A stretch of DNA of 64,000 bases from Rhodobacteraceae bacterium UBA6213 (GTDB lineage: Bacteria > Pseudomonadota > Alphaproteobacteria > Rhodobacterales > Rhodobacteraceae), in the NCBI GenBank assembly GCA_002421605.1, contig DISJ01000005.1:62001-126000 (forward strand), given 5' to 3'. The notes beneath the pieces were generated by a model. That model was not told the DNA's origin and searched no databases. It was given only the letters and a program-made list of their open reading frames with translations. A program made the translations under genes and the position numbers. This document shows positions 10,889 through 20,910 of the stretch, in pieces (position 1 is the stretch's first letter; the number at the start of each line of letters is the position of its first letter).

Positions 10889-11575
10889 TCAGCCCGCAGC
10901 GCCAAGCGATTGCAGCGTATCGGCATAGGCTATCAGTGCCTCGGCGCCTTTTGGGGTAAGCGCATAGCGCCCGCGCGCCGGGCGTTCAAACCAGCCATAA
11001 TGATCGCTGTGCATTAGCGCCTGCGCGCGCGCGACCCCAGTGGCGCGAGCAACATCGGCGGGTTTGCAGATGCCGTGTTCGCCAAGGTGGCGCGCGCAAC
11101 GCAGCGCATCTTGCCGGTAGGCGGTGATCTGCTTGGTGCCCGTGGTGCCGCCGATATTTGGGTCGCCCACGCGCCGCTCGAACTCGCGCAACAGCTTTCC
11201 GGCACGCGTGGTGTTCTTGCGCGGAGCATAGGGTGCGGGGTCAAGATGCGCCTCGACATGTGGGGCAGCACCCATTCGCACCGCCAGCAGGCCCAGACCA
11301 AGGCGGCGGCAAAGGCGGATTATGTCTGCGTAACGCAGCGACCAGCCGCGAGCGCCCGACACCGGCACCGCCAGATATACCGTGTCAAACATCGCCTGGC
11401 GCGCCACCCCTTGCAACACCAGCGCCAACGAAAAGCTGACTTTCAGTTCGACCACCACCGGTGGCTCATCACCGCGCCGCGCCATCACATCGCAATCACC
11501 GATTTCCGCTTTGACGGTGTAGCCCTGCGCTTCAAGATAGGCCTTCACGGGAACGTAAAGGTCGGCCTCGCGCAT
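10889..11575 (-). CDS. DUF2161 family PD-(D/E)XK-like protein
   Basis: A 228-aa protein of a family usually called DUF2161 putative phosphodiesterase. The N-terminal half carries a nuclease-like signature, EIGDCDVMARRGDEPPVVVELK, here split as Asp in GDCDVMA and Glu-x-Lys in VVELKVSFS. The C-terminal half is a predicted winged helix (GICKPADVARATGVARAQAL and SDHYGWFERPARGRYALT). It starts 3 bp after the mraY stop with no strong ribosome site, so translation is probably coupled to mraY. A link to cell wall synthesis is unproven; it may be a passenger gene in the operon. Confidence 0.75.
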   Translation of the reverse strand: MREADLYVPVKAYLEAQGYTVKAEIGDCDVMARRGDEPPVVVELKVSFSLALVLQGVARQAMFDTVYLAVPVSGARGWSLRYADIIRLCRRLGLGLLAVRMGAAPHVEAHLDPAPYAPRKNTTRAGKLLREFERRVGDPNIGGTTGTKQITAYRQDALRCARHLGEHGICKPADVARATGVARAQALMHSDHYGWFERPARGRYALTPKGAEALIAYADTLQSLGAAG

Positions 11576-11578
11576 GCG

Positions 11579-12661
11579 TTAGCGCAGCTTCAGCGTAGCC
11601 AGACCGATCAGCGCAAGGATCAGGCTGATGATCCAGAAACGGATCACGATCTGCGGCTCGGCCCAACCCTTCTTTTCGAAGTGGTGATGGATCGGTGCCA
11701 TCAAAAACACCCGCCGCCCGGTGCGCTTGAAATACAGCACCTGAATAATGACGCTCATCGCCTCAACCACGAACAGGCCGCCGACGATCGCCAGCACAAT
11801 CTCGTGCTTGGTGCACACCGCAATCGCACCGAGCGCGCCGCCCAGCGCAAGGCTGCCAGTATCGCCCATGAACACGGCCGCAGGTGGCGCGTTGTACCAC
11901 AAAAACCCAAGTCCACCGCCGATCAGCGCGGCGGTAAAGATAAACAATTCGCCCGCGCCGGGCACAAAATGCACACCCAGATAGGCAGAAAAGTCAGACC
12001 GGCCGACGAAATAGGCGATCAGCCCAAGCGTTCCCGCCGCGATCATCACCGGCATCACCGCCAGCCCGTCAAGCCCGTCGGTCAGGTTCACCGCATTGGC
12101 CGCACCCACGATCACCACCATCGAAAACGGCACAAAGAACCAGCCGAGGTTGATCAGCACATCCTTGAACACCGGCAGCGCCAGTTGGTTCGACAGCCCG
12201 TCGGGGTGCACGTATGCCGCAAGCGCCGCCGCCACCGCAGCAATCGCCAGCCCCAACAAAAACCGGACCCGCGAGGAAACGCCCTTGCTCGACTGCTTGG
12301 TGACCTTTGCGTAATCGTCGGCAAACCCGATCAGGCCAAAGCCAAAGGTCACGCCCATCACGATCCAGACATAGGCATTGTCAAGCCGCGCCCAAAGCAG
12401 GGTTGAAACCATCAGTGCTGAAAGTATCAGCAGCCCCCCCATGGTCGGCGTGCCAGCCTTGGCCAGATGGCTCGCCGGGCCGTCATTGCGGATCGGCTGG
12501 CCCTTGCCTTGGCGCCGGCGCAGCAGGTCGATCAGCGGGCGGCCAAACAGAAAGCCGAATATAAGCGCGGTGAAAAACGCAGCACCTGCGCGAAAGGTGA
12601 TGTAGCGAAATAGGTTGAACACGTCGCCACCATCGGAAAGCCCGGTCAACCAATACAGCAT
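11579..12661 (-). CDS. mraY: Phospho-N-acetylmuramoyl-pentapeptide-transferase
   Basis: Polytopic inner membrane enzyme (360 aa, about ten membrane segments) that transfers phospho-MurNAc-pentapeptide to undecaprenyl phosphate, forming lipid I. Conserved cytoplasmic loops are visible: [23 protein letters not shown] with the Asp pair, [28 protein letters not shown], and the histidine-rich [12 protein letters not shown] near the C-terminus. It overlaps the murF stop by one base (TGATG). Confidence 0.97.
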   Translation of the reverse strand: MLYWLTGLSDGGDVFNLFRYITFRAGAAFFTALIFGFLFGRPLIDLLRRRQGKGQPIRNDGPASHLAKAGTPTMGGLLILSALMVSTLLWARLDNAYVWIVMGVTFGFGLIGFADDYAKVTKQSSKGVSSRVRFLLGLAIAAVAAALAAYVHPDGLSNQLALPVFKDVLINLGWFFVPFSMVVIVGAANAVNLTDGLDGLAVMPVMIAAGTLGLIAYFVGRSDFSAYLGVHFVPGAGELFIFTAALIGGGLGFLWYNAPPAAVFMGDTGSLALGGALGAIAVCTKHEIVLAIVGGLFVVEAMSVIIQVLYFKRTGRRVFLMAPIHHHFEKKGWAEPQIVIRFWIISLILALIGLATLKLR

Positions 12662-14121
12662 CAGATCGTCCCCTTATCCGCCGCCTGTGCCTCGGCGGCG
12701 CCCGCCTGCCCGAGTTTTCGCAGGGCGTCAACCACCAGACTGACGCGCGAGCCTTTGGAGCCCTTGACCAGCACAACATCGCCCGCATCTGCAAGATGAT
12801 GCGCGCGCACCGCAAGGCCTTGCGCGGTTTCATGCCATTCGCCGCGTTGACCAGGTGGCAGCGCCTGCCACAGCGCCTGCATCCGCGGCCCCACGCAATG
12901 CACCAGTTTTACGCTGGCCATGGCGGGAAGTTCGGCAATAGCGGCGTGCAACGCTGCCTCGGTTTCCCCGAGTTCTAGCATGTCGCCCAGAATCGCGATC
13001 CGCCGCCCCTTGCGCACCCGACCCACTCCATCACATGGGGTTGCGGCGGCCAGAACCTCAAACGCCGCCGCCATCGAGGCGGGGTTGGCGTTATAGGCAT
13101 CGTCGATCAACTCGAAGCTTTTTTCGCCGTCCACGATGTCAAGATAGATGCGGGTGCGGCTGCCGCGCCCTTGCGGGGGCAACCATTGGCCAAGATCGAG
13201 CACTGCCAGAGTGGGATCCACCCCCACTGCCTCGGCCATCGCCAGCACGCCAAGCGCGTTCAGTGCAAAATGCCGCCCCGCTGAACGCACCTTGAACAGC
13301 AGTGCCCTGCCGCGCACCGTAGCTTGCGCGATCGTCACGTCCTCGACAATCCGGGTCGAGATCAACCGATAATCATCGCCCGGTTCGCCGCCAAAACGCA
13401 CCAGCCTTGCACCCGCAGCCACAGCCGCATCGACAAGGATCTTAGTGACCGGCAAGCCCGAAGGAATGACCGCCATGCCGCCCGGCTCTAACCCCTCGAA
13501 CACCGCCGCCTTTTCCTGCGCGATTGCCGCAAGTGCGCCAAACGCTTCCAGATGCGCGGCGGCAACGGTGGTGATCAGCGCGGCATGGGGCCGCGTAAGC
13601 CGCGCGAGTGGCGCGATTTCACCGGCGTGGCTCATGCCGATCTCGACCACCGCAAATGCAGCTTCGCGCGGCAGCCGCGCCAGCGTCAGCGGCACCCCCC
13701 AGTGGTTGTTAAAGCTCGCCTCGGCCGCGTGCACCGTGCCTTGTGCTGCCAGAACCGCGCGCAGCATCTCTTTGCTCGAGGTTTTGCCGACCGAGCCGGT
13801 CACCGCGATCACCTGCGCTTTGCTGCGCGCCCGCCCGGCCTGCCCAAGTGCCGTCAACGCCGCCAGCACATCGGGCACGATCAGCAGCGGGTCGGTTTCG
13901 GAACAGCCCGGCGGAATGTGGCTGACCAGCGCAGCGGCGGCACCCTGCGCCAGCGCGGCTGCAACAAACTCGTGCCCGTCGCGCACATCTTTCAGCGCCA
14001 CAAAAAGATCGCCGGGCGCAAGGCTGCGGCTGTCGATCGAAACTCCACTCGCTTCAAAAGCGCGGGTGGCGTGGCCGCCGGTTGCGGCCTGCGCCTCAGA
14101 AGAAGTCCAAAGTGCGGGCAT
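12661..14121 (-). CDS. murF: UDP-MurNAc-tripeptide--D-Ala-D-Ala ligase
   Basis: Last cytoplasmic Mur ligase (486 aa); adds the D-Ala-D-Ala made by Ddl. N-terminal domain [22 protein letters not shown] loop GSVGKTS (109-115), central segments [14 protein letters not shown] and [16 protein letters not shown], and the late [14 protein letters not shown] are all typical. It is joined to murE upstream and mraY downstream by one-base TGATG overlaps. Confidence 0.97.
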   Translation of the reverse strand: MPALWTSSEAQAATGGHATRAFEASGVSIDSRSLAPGDLFVALKDVRDGHEFVAAALAQGAAAALVSHIPPGCSETDPLLIVPDVLAALTALGQAGRARSKAQVIAVTGSVGKTSSKEMLRAVLAAQGTVHAAEASFNNHWGVPLTLARLPREAAFAVVEIGMSHAGEIAPLARLTRPHAALITTVAAAHLEAFGALAAIAQEKAAVFEGLEPGGMAVIPSGLPVTKILVDAAVAAGARLVRFGGEPGDDYRLISTRIVEDVTIAQATVRGRALLFKVRSAGRHFALNALGVLAMAEAVGVDPTLAVLDLGQWLPPQGRGSRTRIYLDIVDGEKSFELIDDAYNANPASMAAAFEVLAAATPCDGVGRVRKGRRIAILGDMLELGETEAALHAAIAELPAMASVKLVHCVGPRMQALWQALPPGQRGEWHETAQGLAVRAHHLADAGDVVLVKGSKGSRVSLVVDALRKLGQAGAAEAQAADKGTI

Positions 14122-15602
14122 CAGATTTTTCCATCCAGCGCGGCCACCGCGACGCTGGCCTGTTCTGCGTCGTCAAAGGGATAAACCGTATCGCCCACCA
14201 CCTGCCCCGCCTCATGACCCTTGCCCGCGATCAGCAGCGCATCGCCCGGCCCGAGTGAATCGACCCCGCGCAGAATTGCCTCGGCACGATCCCCCACCTC
14301 GGTCGCTTCGGGGGCGGCGGCCAGCACCGCAGCGCGGATGCTCGCGGGGTCTTCGGAACGCGGGTTGTCGTCGGTTACAATCACCACGTCGGCATAGCGC
14401 GCCGCTGCGGCCCCCATCAGCGGGCGCTTGCCCCGATCACGATCGCCGCCCGCGCCCAACACCACGATGATGCGGCCCAGCACATGCGGGCGCAGCGCGC
14501 GCAGCGCAGTTTCCACGGCATCAGGTGTGTGCGCGTAATCAACAAAAACCGTCGCGCCATTTTCGCGAGTGGCCGCAAGCTGCATCCGCCCGCGCACCGT
14601 GGCCAGGCGCGCCAGCACCGCAAAAACTGCGTCGGGCACGATGCCGCTGGCAATCGCCAGCCCAGTGGCAGCTAACACGTTTGCCGCCTGAAAACCGCCA
14701 ATCAGCGGTAGGCGCGCCATCTGCACCGCCCCGCGCCACGAAAAGCGCAGATCCTGCCCGGTCGCATCGAACCGCTGGCCAAGAATGCGCAGATCGGCCG
14801 CAGCGCTGGCACCAACCGTCAACACCGCCTGCCCGCGCGCCTTGGTCATCGCCACCAGCTCAGCACCGCGCGGATCGTCGGTGTTCAGTACCGCAACGCC
14901 CTCGGGCGGCAGAACGCGGCTGAAAAGCCCGGCCTTGGCCGCGAAATATTCGTCGAATGTGTGGTGATAATCGAGATGGTCTTGCGTGAAATTGGTGAAG
15001 GCTGCGGCGGTCAGGCGCACACCGTCCAGCCTGCGCTGCGCAAGCCCGTGGCTCGACGCCTCCATCGCCACATGCGTGACCCCCGCGGTGGCCATATCTG
15101 CCAACAGCCGGTGCAGGGTCAGCGGCTCGGGCGTGGTATGGGCCGAGGGCGCGCTGAAGCTGCCTTCCACGCCGGTGGTGCCAATATTGGCCGCCTCATA
15201 GCCAAGCGCTGCCCATATCTGGCGGGTGAACGTGGCGACCGAGGTTTTTCCGTTGGTGCCGGTTACCGCCACCACGCATTCGGGCTGGCGCCCGAACCAG
15301 AGCGCTGCGGCAAAGGCCAGCGTCTGGCGTGGGTCTTCGGCCAGCACCAGCGCCGCGTCTGCGCCTGCAAGCTCGGTAGCTGCCATCTCGGCGCCCGCAC
15401 GGTCGGTCAACACCGCGGCGGCACCCATCCGCAAAGCGTAGCCGATGAACTCGCCCCCGTGCATCTTGGCACCCGGAAGTGCGGCAAAAAGAAAGCCCGG
15501 GCGCACCGCACGGCTGTCAATCGCCAGCCCGCTGATCGCGGCCTCGCGCCCACCCTGGGCGTGCAACCCCATATCTGCCAGCGATTTTGTCAACCCGCCC
15601 AT
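14121..15602 (-). CDS. murE: UDP-MurNAc-L-Ala-D-Glu--meso-diaminopimelate ligase
   Basis: Mur ligase (493 aa) adding the third amino acid of the stem peptide. ATP loop GTNGKT (115-120), then MEASSHGLAQRRLDGV and NFTQDHLDYHHTFDEYF. The specificity motif reads DNPR (in VTDDNPRSEDP), which marks meso-diaminopimelate rather than lysine as substrate, as expected for a Gram-negative cell. It starts at the ATG at 15602, 52 bp after the ftsI stop, with AAGGGGC as ribosome site. Confidence 0.97.
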   Translation of the reverse strand: MGGLTKSLADMGLHAQGGREAAISGLAIDSRAVRPGFLFAALPGAKMHGGEFIGYALRMGAAAVLTDRAGAEMAATELAGADAALVLAEDPRQTLAFAAALWFGRQPECVVAVTGTNGKTSVATFTRQIWAALGYEAANIGTTGVEGSFSAPSAHTTPEPLTLHRLLADMATAGVTHVAMEASSHGLAQRRLDGVRLTAAAFTNFTQDHLDYHHTFDEYFAAKAGLFSRVLPPEGVAVLNTDDPRGAELVAMTKARGQAVLTVGASAAADLRILGQRFDATGQDLRFSWRGAVQMARLPLIGGFQAANVLAATGLAIASGIVPDAVFAVLARLATVRGRMQLAATRENGATVFVDYAHTPDAVETALRALRPHVLGRIIVVLGAGGDRDRGKRPLMGAAAARYADVVIVTDDNPRSEDPASIRAAVLAAAPEATEVGDRAEAILRGVDSLGPGDALLIAGKGHEAGQVVGDTVYPFDDAEQASVAVAALDGKI

Positions 15603-15654
15603 GTCGTGCGCCCCTTGCCTGCCCGTCGCATTTACGCCCGCCCCGCGCGGCGCG

Positions 15655-17436
15655 TCAATTGCGCGCCAGGGAAAGTTCCGGCGCTTCCAGCGGCCCCCAA
15701 ACCGGGCGCAAGCCCAGCAAGGGTGCAGCGCGGCGTATCACTTCGGCGCCCACCGGCACAGCGGTCCAGCCAGCGGTTCGCCGGTCTTCGGACCCTGAAT
15801 CCTCGACCGGTTCATCCAGCGTCAGCACCAGAACGTATTGCGGATCGTTGGCCGGAAAAACCGCGGCAAAGGTGGCCAGCACCTTGTCGTCATAATAGCC
15901 ACCGCTCGGGTTGGGTTTATCGGCGGTGCCGGTCTTGCCACCGACCGCGTAGCCCGCAACCTCGGCAAAACTTGCGGTGCCGCGCGTCACCACCTCGCGC
16001 AGCATCGACATGATAGTGGCCGATGTTTGGGGCGAAACGATCTGCTCGCCCGTCGGGTGCGCGGCCCCTGCGAGCAGCGTGGGTGTTACGCGCCGCCCAC
16101 CGTTGGCCATGGTTGCATAGGCGATCGCCAGATGCAGCGGGCTGGCCGAAAGTCCGTGGCCATAGGCGATGGTCATGGTCGAAAGATCGCTCCAATTCGC
16201 CGGCAAAAGCGGGCGCGCACTGGGTGCCTCGGCCAACTCTACCGGGGTCGCAGCCATAAAACCGAGCGAGTCCAGAAATGCCTTTTGCCGCTCGCCACCG
16301 ATCAGCATGGCAATCCGCGCAGCGCCAATGTTCGAGCTTTCCACGATCACGTCAGTCACGCTCAATTTGGCGCCGTAGTCGTGAAAATCGTTGATGCGAA
16401 ACTTGCCCCAAACCAGCGGGCCGCGCGTGTCGATCATCGTCGTCGGGGTGACCAGACCCATATCCAGCGCCTGCGCCGCCGCAAAGACCTTGAAGGTCGA
16501 GCCGAGTTCATACACTCCCTGCACGGCGCGGTTGAACAGCGGGCTGTCGCCCTGATCGCCAGTGGTCAATGGTGCCGGGCGCGCGTTGGGGTCAAAATCC
16601 GGCAGGCTTGCCATTGCGACGATCTCGCCGGAATGGACGTTCATCAGCACCGCCGAGGCGGCGTGCGCTTTCATCAGCTTCATGCCGTCGGCCAGCACTT
16701 CTTCCACCGTTGCCTGCACCGTCAGATCCAGCGAAAGGCGCAGCGGCGCGTTGTCGTTGATGGGGTCGCGCAGCCACGTGTCAAAGGCCTTTTCGACCCC
16801 GGCCACGCCCACCACCTCGGCCGAAGCTACATCTTCGCGGCCAAAGCTCGCACCGCCCAGCACATGGGCGGCCAGATCGCCGTTGGGGTAAAGACGCATT
16901 TCACGCGGACCAAACAGCAGCCCGGGGTCGCCGATGTCATGCACCGCCTGCATCTGTTCAGGCGAGATCTTCTTCTTGATCCAGACGAATTTGCGCGCGC
17001 CGGTGAAATCGGCGGTCAGCCGCGCCAAATCAAGATCGGGAAAAATCGCCACTAGCTCTTGCGCCACGCGGGATGGCTCGATCATCTGGGGTGGCTGGGC
17101 ATAGAGGGAATAGGTCAACAGGTTGGTGGCAAGAACACGACCATTGCGGTCTACAATATCGCCGCGGCTGGCGATGATCGCATCGCCCGACGAGGCGATT
17201 TGCGGCTCGATCGGGCGCGATACCGCCAGCGCCGCCATCCGCACGCCAACCGCGCCAAAGCCTGCTACAAAGGCCACGCCCAGCAGCATAAGGCGCACCT
17301 CGGCACGACCGCGTGTCGCATCCGACACCGCCTCGCGGCGGGCGCGCAGATTGTCGCGCTCGATCGCGTCGGGGTTTTCGCCGGCGGCACGGGCGCTCAG
17401 GATTCGGGCAAGCGGGCGCAGCGGGGTGCGGATCAT
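15655..17436 (-). CDS. ftsI: Septal transpeptidase FtsI (PBP3, class B)
   Basis: Monofunctional penicillin-binding protein (593 aa) that cross-links septal peptidoglycan with FtsW. A cytoplasmic tail of about 48 residues precedes one membrane segment (about 49-71). The dimerisation domain follows, and the transpeptidase domain has all three catalytic motifs: STFK (Ser313-Lys316), SSN (367-369) and KTGT (501-504). The start at 17436 overlaps the ftsL stop by 4 bp. Confidence 0.97.
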   Translation of the reverse strand: MIRTPLRPLARILSARAAGENPDAIERDNLRARREAVSDATRGRAEVRLMLLGVAFVAGFGAVGVRMAALAVSRPIEPQIASSGDAIIASRGDIVDRNGRVLATNLLTYSLYAQPPQMIEPSRVAQELVAIFPDLDLARLTADFTGARKFVWIKKKISPEQMQAVHDIGDPGLLFGPREMRLYPNGDLAAHVLGGASFGREDVASAEVVGVAGVEKAFDTWLRDPINDNAPLRLSLDLTVQATVEEVLADGMKLMKAHAASAVLMNVHSGEIVAMASLPDFDPNARPAPLTTGDQGDSPLFNRAVQGVYELGSTFKVFAAAQALDMGLVTPTTMIDTRGPLVWGKFRINDFHDYGAKLSVTDVIVESSNIGAARIAMLIGGERQKAFLDSLGFMAATPVELAEAPSARPLLPANWSDLSTMTIAYGHGLSASPLHLAIAYATMANGGRRVTPTLLAGAAHPTGEQIVSPQTSATIMSMLREVVTRGTASFAEVAGYAVGGKTGTADKPNPSGGYYDDKVLATFAAVFPANDPQYVLVLTLDEPVEDSGSEDRRTAGWTAVPVGAEVIRRAAPLLGLRPVWGPLEAPELSLARN

Positions 17437-17789
17437 GGCTGCGCTCCACCGTTGGAAATGGCATCAATCGGGGTCAAGCCGAGGCTGAAACCCGTTTCGG
17501 GCAATAGCGGGTAGGCAACCTGCGTAACCGCACCAAACTGGTATGCAGTCAGCGGAAGCAGCCCGAGACGGTCGAAGTTCAGCGCCGCAAGCGCGCGCAG
17601 CCGGTCGGGCCGGTTGAGGTAGGCCCATTCTGCATCAAGCACCGAAAGCCCTTCGCGCAGGCTTGCAATTTCGCCCTGTAGGCGCGTCAGTTCGGAAATC
17701 GCGGTCTGGGTATTGTAGTTTTCGCGGTAGGCCCAAAAGGCAAGGCCCATCACCGCCATCGCTGCAACGCCCGCAATAAGTGTGCGCAT
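17433..17789 (-). CDS. ftsL: Cell division protein FtsL
   Basis: Small bitopic protein (118 aa) at the standard ftsL position between rsmH and ftsI. One membrane segment (about residues 4-20) is followed by a predicted coiled coil (TQTAISELTRLQGEIASLREGLSVL, shown here in part) and then LNRPDRLRALA. FtsL works with FtsB and FtsQ to activate FtsWI. Sequence conservation of FtsL is low, so the call rests on topology and position. The start overlaps the rsmH stop by one base. Confidence 0.85.
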   Translation of the reverse strand: MRTLIAGVAAMAVMGLAFWAYRENYNTQTAISELTRLQGEIASLREGLSVLDAEWAYLNRPDRLRALAALNFDRLGLLPLTAYQFGAVTQVAYPLLPETGFSLGLTPIDAISNGGAQP

Positions 17790-18766
17790 CAGGCGTCTCC
17801 TTCCAAAGCGGGGGCGGGCAGGCCAAGGGCTGCGCGGTCAGCGTGGCCCGCAGGCGCAGCAGTCCGGCGCGCAATGCGCAAACGGGCCGACCGCGCACGC
17901 GGGTTCATTGCAAGTTCGTCGGCATCGGGCGAGATTGGCTTGGCGACATTGCTAAAGGCGGGCACCACCACCGCGCGCGCCGGGGCGTAGCGGTTGCCCT
18001 GCCCTTCGCCGCCAGATCGCGCAGAAAAAAACCGTTTTACAACGCGGTCTTCCAGCGAATGAAAGCTGACAACTGCCAGCCAACCGCCGGGTTTCAACGC
18101 GCGCTCGGCGGCTTCAAGCCCCTCGATCAACTGGCGAAACTCGTCGTTCACCCAAATGCGGATCGCCTGAAAACTGCGGGTGGCGGCGTGGCTTTGCCCC
18201 GGTTTCGCGCGCGGCAGGCAACGCTCGATCGCGGCCACCAGGTCGGAGGTGCGCGCTAGCGGGCGCGCGGCGATGATGGCGCGCGCGATGCGGCGCGCGG
18301 CGCGCTCTTCGCCGTAGTGAAAAAGCATATCCGCGATTTCGCCTTCGCTTGCGCGGTTCAGCAGATCGGCAGCACTTGGCCCCTCGTCACCCATGCGCAT
18401 GTCAAGCGGGCCATCGCGCAGAAATGAAAACCCGCGCTCGGGCTGATCGAGTTGCATCGAAGAAACCCCAAGGTCGAGCACCACACCGTCAAGCGGCTCG
18501 CCCGCAAGAGTGTCGAGTTGCGAAAACGTGCCTTCGATCAACCGCAACCGCGCACCATGCGCCCCGGCCCACGGCGCTGCCAATGCAAATGCAGCAGGGT
18601 CGCGGTCGATGCCGATCACCTGCGCCGCGCCTGCGTCCAGCAGCGCGCGCGTATAGCCGCCCGCGCCAAATGTGCCATCAAGCCAGACGCCCTGCACAGG
18701 CGCCACCGCGGCAATCAGCGGGCGGATCAGAACCGGAACATGCGGGGGGTCGGTTGGGTCGGCCAT
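17789..18766 (-). CDS. rsmH: 16S rRNA (cytosine1402-N4)-methyltransferase
   Basis: SAM-dependent methyltransferase (325 aa, formerly MraW) acting on C1402 in the ribosomal P site. The N-terminus has [10 protein letters not shown], the SAM motif [19 protein letters not shown] and [13 protein letters not shown]. Later come [27 protein letters not shown] and a C-terminal [17 protein letters not shown]. It lies 3 bp downstream of mraZ, the conserved order at the head of the dcw cluster. Confidence 0.97.
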   Translation of the reverse strand: MADPTDPPHVPVLIRPLIAAVAPVQGVWLDGTFGAGGYTRALLDAGAAQVIGIDRDPAAFALAAPWAGAHGARLRLIEGTFSQLDTLAGEPLDGVVLDLGVSSMQLDQPERGFSFLRDGPLDMRMGDEGPSAADLLNRASEGEIADMLFHYGEERAARRIARAIIAARPLARTSDLVAAIERCLPRAKPGQSHAATRSFQAIRIWVNDEFRQLIEGLEAAERALKPGGWLAVVSFHSLEDRVVKRFFSARSGGEGQGNRYAPARAVVVPAFSNVAKPISPDADELAMNPRARSARLRIARRTAAPAGHADRAALGLPAPALEGDA

Positions 18767-18769
18767 TGC

Positions 18770-19273
18770 CTACCCTTTCGGACGGCCAGGAAGAAGACTG
18801 CGCGGGTCAAAATCGTCAGGATATTGTTCCGCCAGTCGCCGCTGCCGTTCGGCGTAATGCGCCTGATAGGTCTCGGGCTTCCAGATCTTGAAATAGTCGC
18901 CAGCCGAAATGAAGAAAGCCTCGCCATCAAGCCCGATCTTGTCGCGCAAACGCTGCGGCAATACGAGGCGGCCATCTTCGTCGATCTGCAATTCCTGCGC
19001 TTGGCCGTGCATCCATTCTTCCAGTTGCAAGCGGTCGGCTGAATTGCGCTGCATATCCTCGATCTGGGCGTCGATTTCCTCGATTGCCTTGATCGTATAA
19101 ACCTCAAGCCATGTCTGGCGTTCGGGACCATAGACAAGAACGATATTGGGGCGATTGCCGGGCACCCAGTCGGGGTCCGAGGCTTCAATAACGCGACGAA
19201 AGGCGGCGGGGATCGAAACGCGACCCTTCGCATCAACCTTGTACGTCTCTGAGCCTCTGAACCTGCGTGCCAC
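18770..19273 (-). CDS. mraZ: Transcriptional regulator MraZ
   Basis: AbrB-fold DNA-binding protein (167 aa) that controls the dcw operon it heads. Two SpoVT/AbrB-like repeats are visible: ETYKVDAKGRVSIPAAFRRV and LQIDEDGRLVLPQRLRDK. The frame stays open to 19336, but I choose the GTG at 19273: AAAGGAG lies nine bases upstream and the protein then begins (M)ARRFRGSETYKVD, as in relatives. A phased TGGG array about 250 bp upstream is a likely target of this protein. Confidence 0.93.
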   Translation of the reverse strand: MARRFRGSETYKVDAKGRVSIPAAFRRVIEASDPDWVPGNRPNIVLVYGPERQTWLEVYTIKAIEEIDAQIEDMQRNSADRLQLEEWMHGQAQELQIDEDGRLVLPQRLRDKIGLDGEAFFISAGDYFKIWKPETYQAHYAERQRRLAEQYPDDFDPRSLLPGRPKG

Positions 19274-19851
19274 CGGCGCGCGCTCCTTTGTTTTCGGCCC
19301 CGTTTCAAAAGGAAACGGCGGTCGGGCCGCTGCCACTGCCCGATCCGCCGCCCTCGTCCCATCTCTGGGTTAGTCCGACTGCACGCGCCACCTGGGGGGA
19401 TGTCTGCTCGCTCGCGCGCCGGATCTCATTTATCGTTGAAGTCGGGTGCCTGTATGAAACCTGCTATCATTCGCCTTTGGGATCTTGCGTCCCTTTGAGC
19501 CCGCCCTCTTCGATGTACAAGGGATACCGTGGGAATTTATGGGAAGCAACAGGATTTTATGGGCCTGCATGGAAGATCTGGTGTTTCCGTTGCTAGGAAA
19601 ACAAGGGATTGTGCCGAAACTGCCGCTCACGCCAGCAAGGGTAGCGGTTGCAATCCGCAAAAACACTAAATGTAGTAAATTGGCGCGGGGATCTGATTTC
19701 CCATATACATCGCGCTTTTTTCGCGCGGTAAATCGACGCCGCTGCGTTTAAACGAAAACGAAAAGAGAACATCTACAGCACAGACTATAAAAGCCCCGGC
19801 AGATGATTCGTTTTTTGCAGAAATACCCTGCCCGATGCCGTACTTTCCCGT
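19274..19851. promoter_or_regulatory. Long non-coding region upstream of mraZ, also downstream of apbC
   Basis: This 578-bp stretch separates the mraZ start from the apbC stop; I find no credible gene in it. It is more AT-rich than its surroundings and holds the TGGG array at 19520-19579. Its length gives room for a long mraZ leader of about 250 nt. A short inverted repeat (CGCGC and GCGCG around a T6 loop) lies near 19710-19726. Confidence 0.6.
19520..19579 (+). promoter_or_regulatory. 10-bp phased TGGG array: probable MraZ operator with overlapping promoter
   Basis: On the plus strand TGGG begins at 19530, 19540 and 19560. Related variants sit in the same 10-bp phase at 19520 (AGGG), 19550 (CAGG) and 19570 (TGG). 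MraZ of E. coli is known to bind TGGGN repeats spaced by 5 nt, that is a 10-bp period. On the minus strand a candidate promoter, TTGCTT (19549-19544), 17 bp, TATCCC (19526-19521), lies inside the array, so MraZ binding here would block dcw transcription. The motif strand is opposite to mraZ. Confidence 0.6.
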
Positions 19852-20910
19852 TCAGGCGGAGCCGGTCTTGATTAGCGACGCGGCCAAACGCGCGTAGGCC
19901 TGCGCAACTGGGCCATCACCCGCGGCAATCGGCGTGCCAGCATCACCCGCAAGGCGCACCGAAAGGTCGAGAGGCAGTTCACCCAGAAACGGCAACCCTA
20001 GGCCTTTCGCCTCAGTTGCAACTCCGCCGTGGCCAAACAGATGCGCCTCATGGCCGCAGTTAGGGCAAACGTAGGTGGACATATTCTCGATCAGCCCAAC
20101 TACCGGCACCCCAAGCTTGGAAAACATGCTCAGTGCGCGGCGCGCATCAATCAGCGCCACGTCTTGCGGCGTCGAAACCACCAGCGCGCCCGAGACCGGC
20201 ACTTTTTGCGCCAGTGAAAGTTGCACATCGCCCGTACCCGGCGGCAGATCGACAATCAGCACATCCAGTTCGCCCCACGCGACCTGCTCCAGCATCTGCT
20301 GGATCGCGCCCATCAACATCGGCCCGCGCCAAATCACCGCCTCACCGTCGTTCAACATAAGGCCGATCGACATCATCGTAACGCCATGTGCGACAATCGG
20401 TATAATGGTCTTGCCGTCGGGGCTGGCGGGGCGGCGATTCACGCCCATCATACGCGGCTGGCTAGGCCCATATATATCGGCGTCGAGCAAGCCGACCTTG
20501 CGCCCGGCACGTGCCAGCGCGACGGCAAGGTTCGAGGCGACGGTCGATTTGCCTACCCCCCCCTTGCCCGACCCCACCGCCAGCACTCGAGCCACACCTG
20601 CAATCGGCTTTGGCCCGGTCTGCGGTTTGGGGTGGCCTCCAATCTTCAGGCTCGGTGGTGCCGCCGTGGCGGTGGAGGTGGCAATAGAAACGCTGGTCAC
20701 ACCAGGAAGCGCGCGCAACTTTGCTTCTATCTCGGGGCGCAGCACCTCGAGCGCGCGGGTCGCCTCGGGCGATTCGGCCTCAAGCACAAAACGCACGGCC
20801 CCGCCCTCGACCGCCAGCACGCGCACTATGTCGCGCGAGGCAATGGTGCCACCGCCCGGCGCTGCAAAACCTGCCAGGACCGCAAGCACCTGTTCTCGAG
20901 TAACGCTCAT
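19852..20910 (-). CDS. apbC: Mrp/ApbC-type P-loop ATPase, iron-sulfur cluster carrier
   Basis: A 352-aa protein with an N-terminal DUF59/MIP18-like domain (about 1-80) and a MinD-type P-loop ATPase. The deviant Walker A is GSGKGGVGKST (113-123), with VGLLDADIYGPSQPRMMG and LIVDLPPGTGDVQL after it. The C-terminal CPNCGHEAHLFG provides the CxxC pair known to bind the bridging Fe-S cluster in Mrp/Nbp35 proteins. The start is placed at the ATG at 20910; the longer frame to 20967 lacks conservation signs. Confidence 0.92.
   Translation of the reverse strand: MSVTREQVLAVLAGFAAPGGGTIASRDIVRVLAVEGGAVRFVLEAESPEATRALEVLRPEIEAKLRALPGVTSVSIATSTATAAPPSLKIGGHPKPQTGPKPIAGVARVLAVGSGKGGVGKSTVASNLAVALARAGRKVGLLDADIYGPSQPRMMGVNRRPASPDGKTIIPIVAHGVTMMSIGLMLNDGEAVIWRGPMLMGAIQQMLEQVAWGELDVLIVDLPPGTGDVQLSLAQKVPVSGALVVSTPQDVALIDARRALSMFSKLGVPVVGLIENMSTYVCPNCGHEAHLFGHGGVATEAKGLGLPFLGELPLDLSVRLAGDAGTPIAAGDGPVAQAYARLAASLIKTGSA

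Noticed and set aside
18770..19336. Longer mraZ start at 19336
   Set aside because: The first 21 residues are not MraZ-like, while the GTG at 19273 has AAAGGAG at good distance and gives the typical ARRF start.
19485..19751. Plus-strand frame of 88 codons over the TGGG array
   Set aside because: No ribosome site and no family; it lies in the mraZ control region and is better explained as non-coding.
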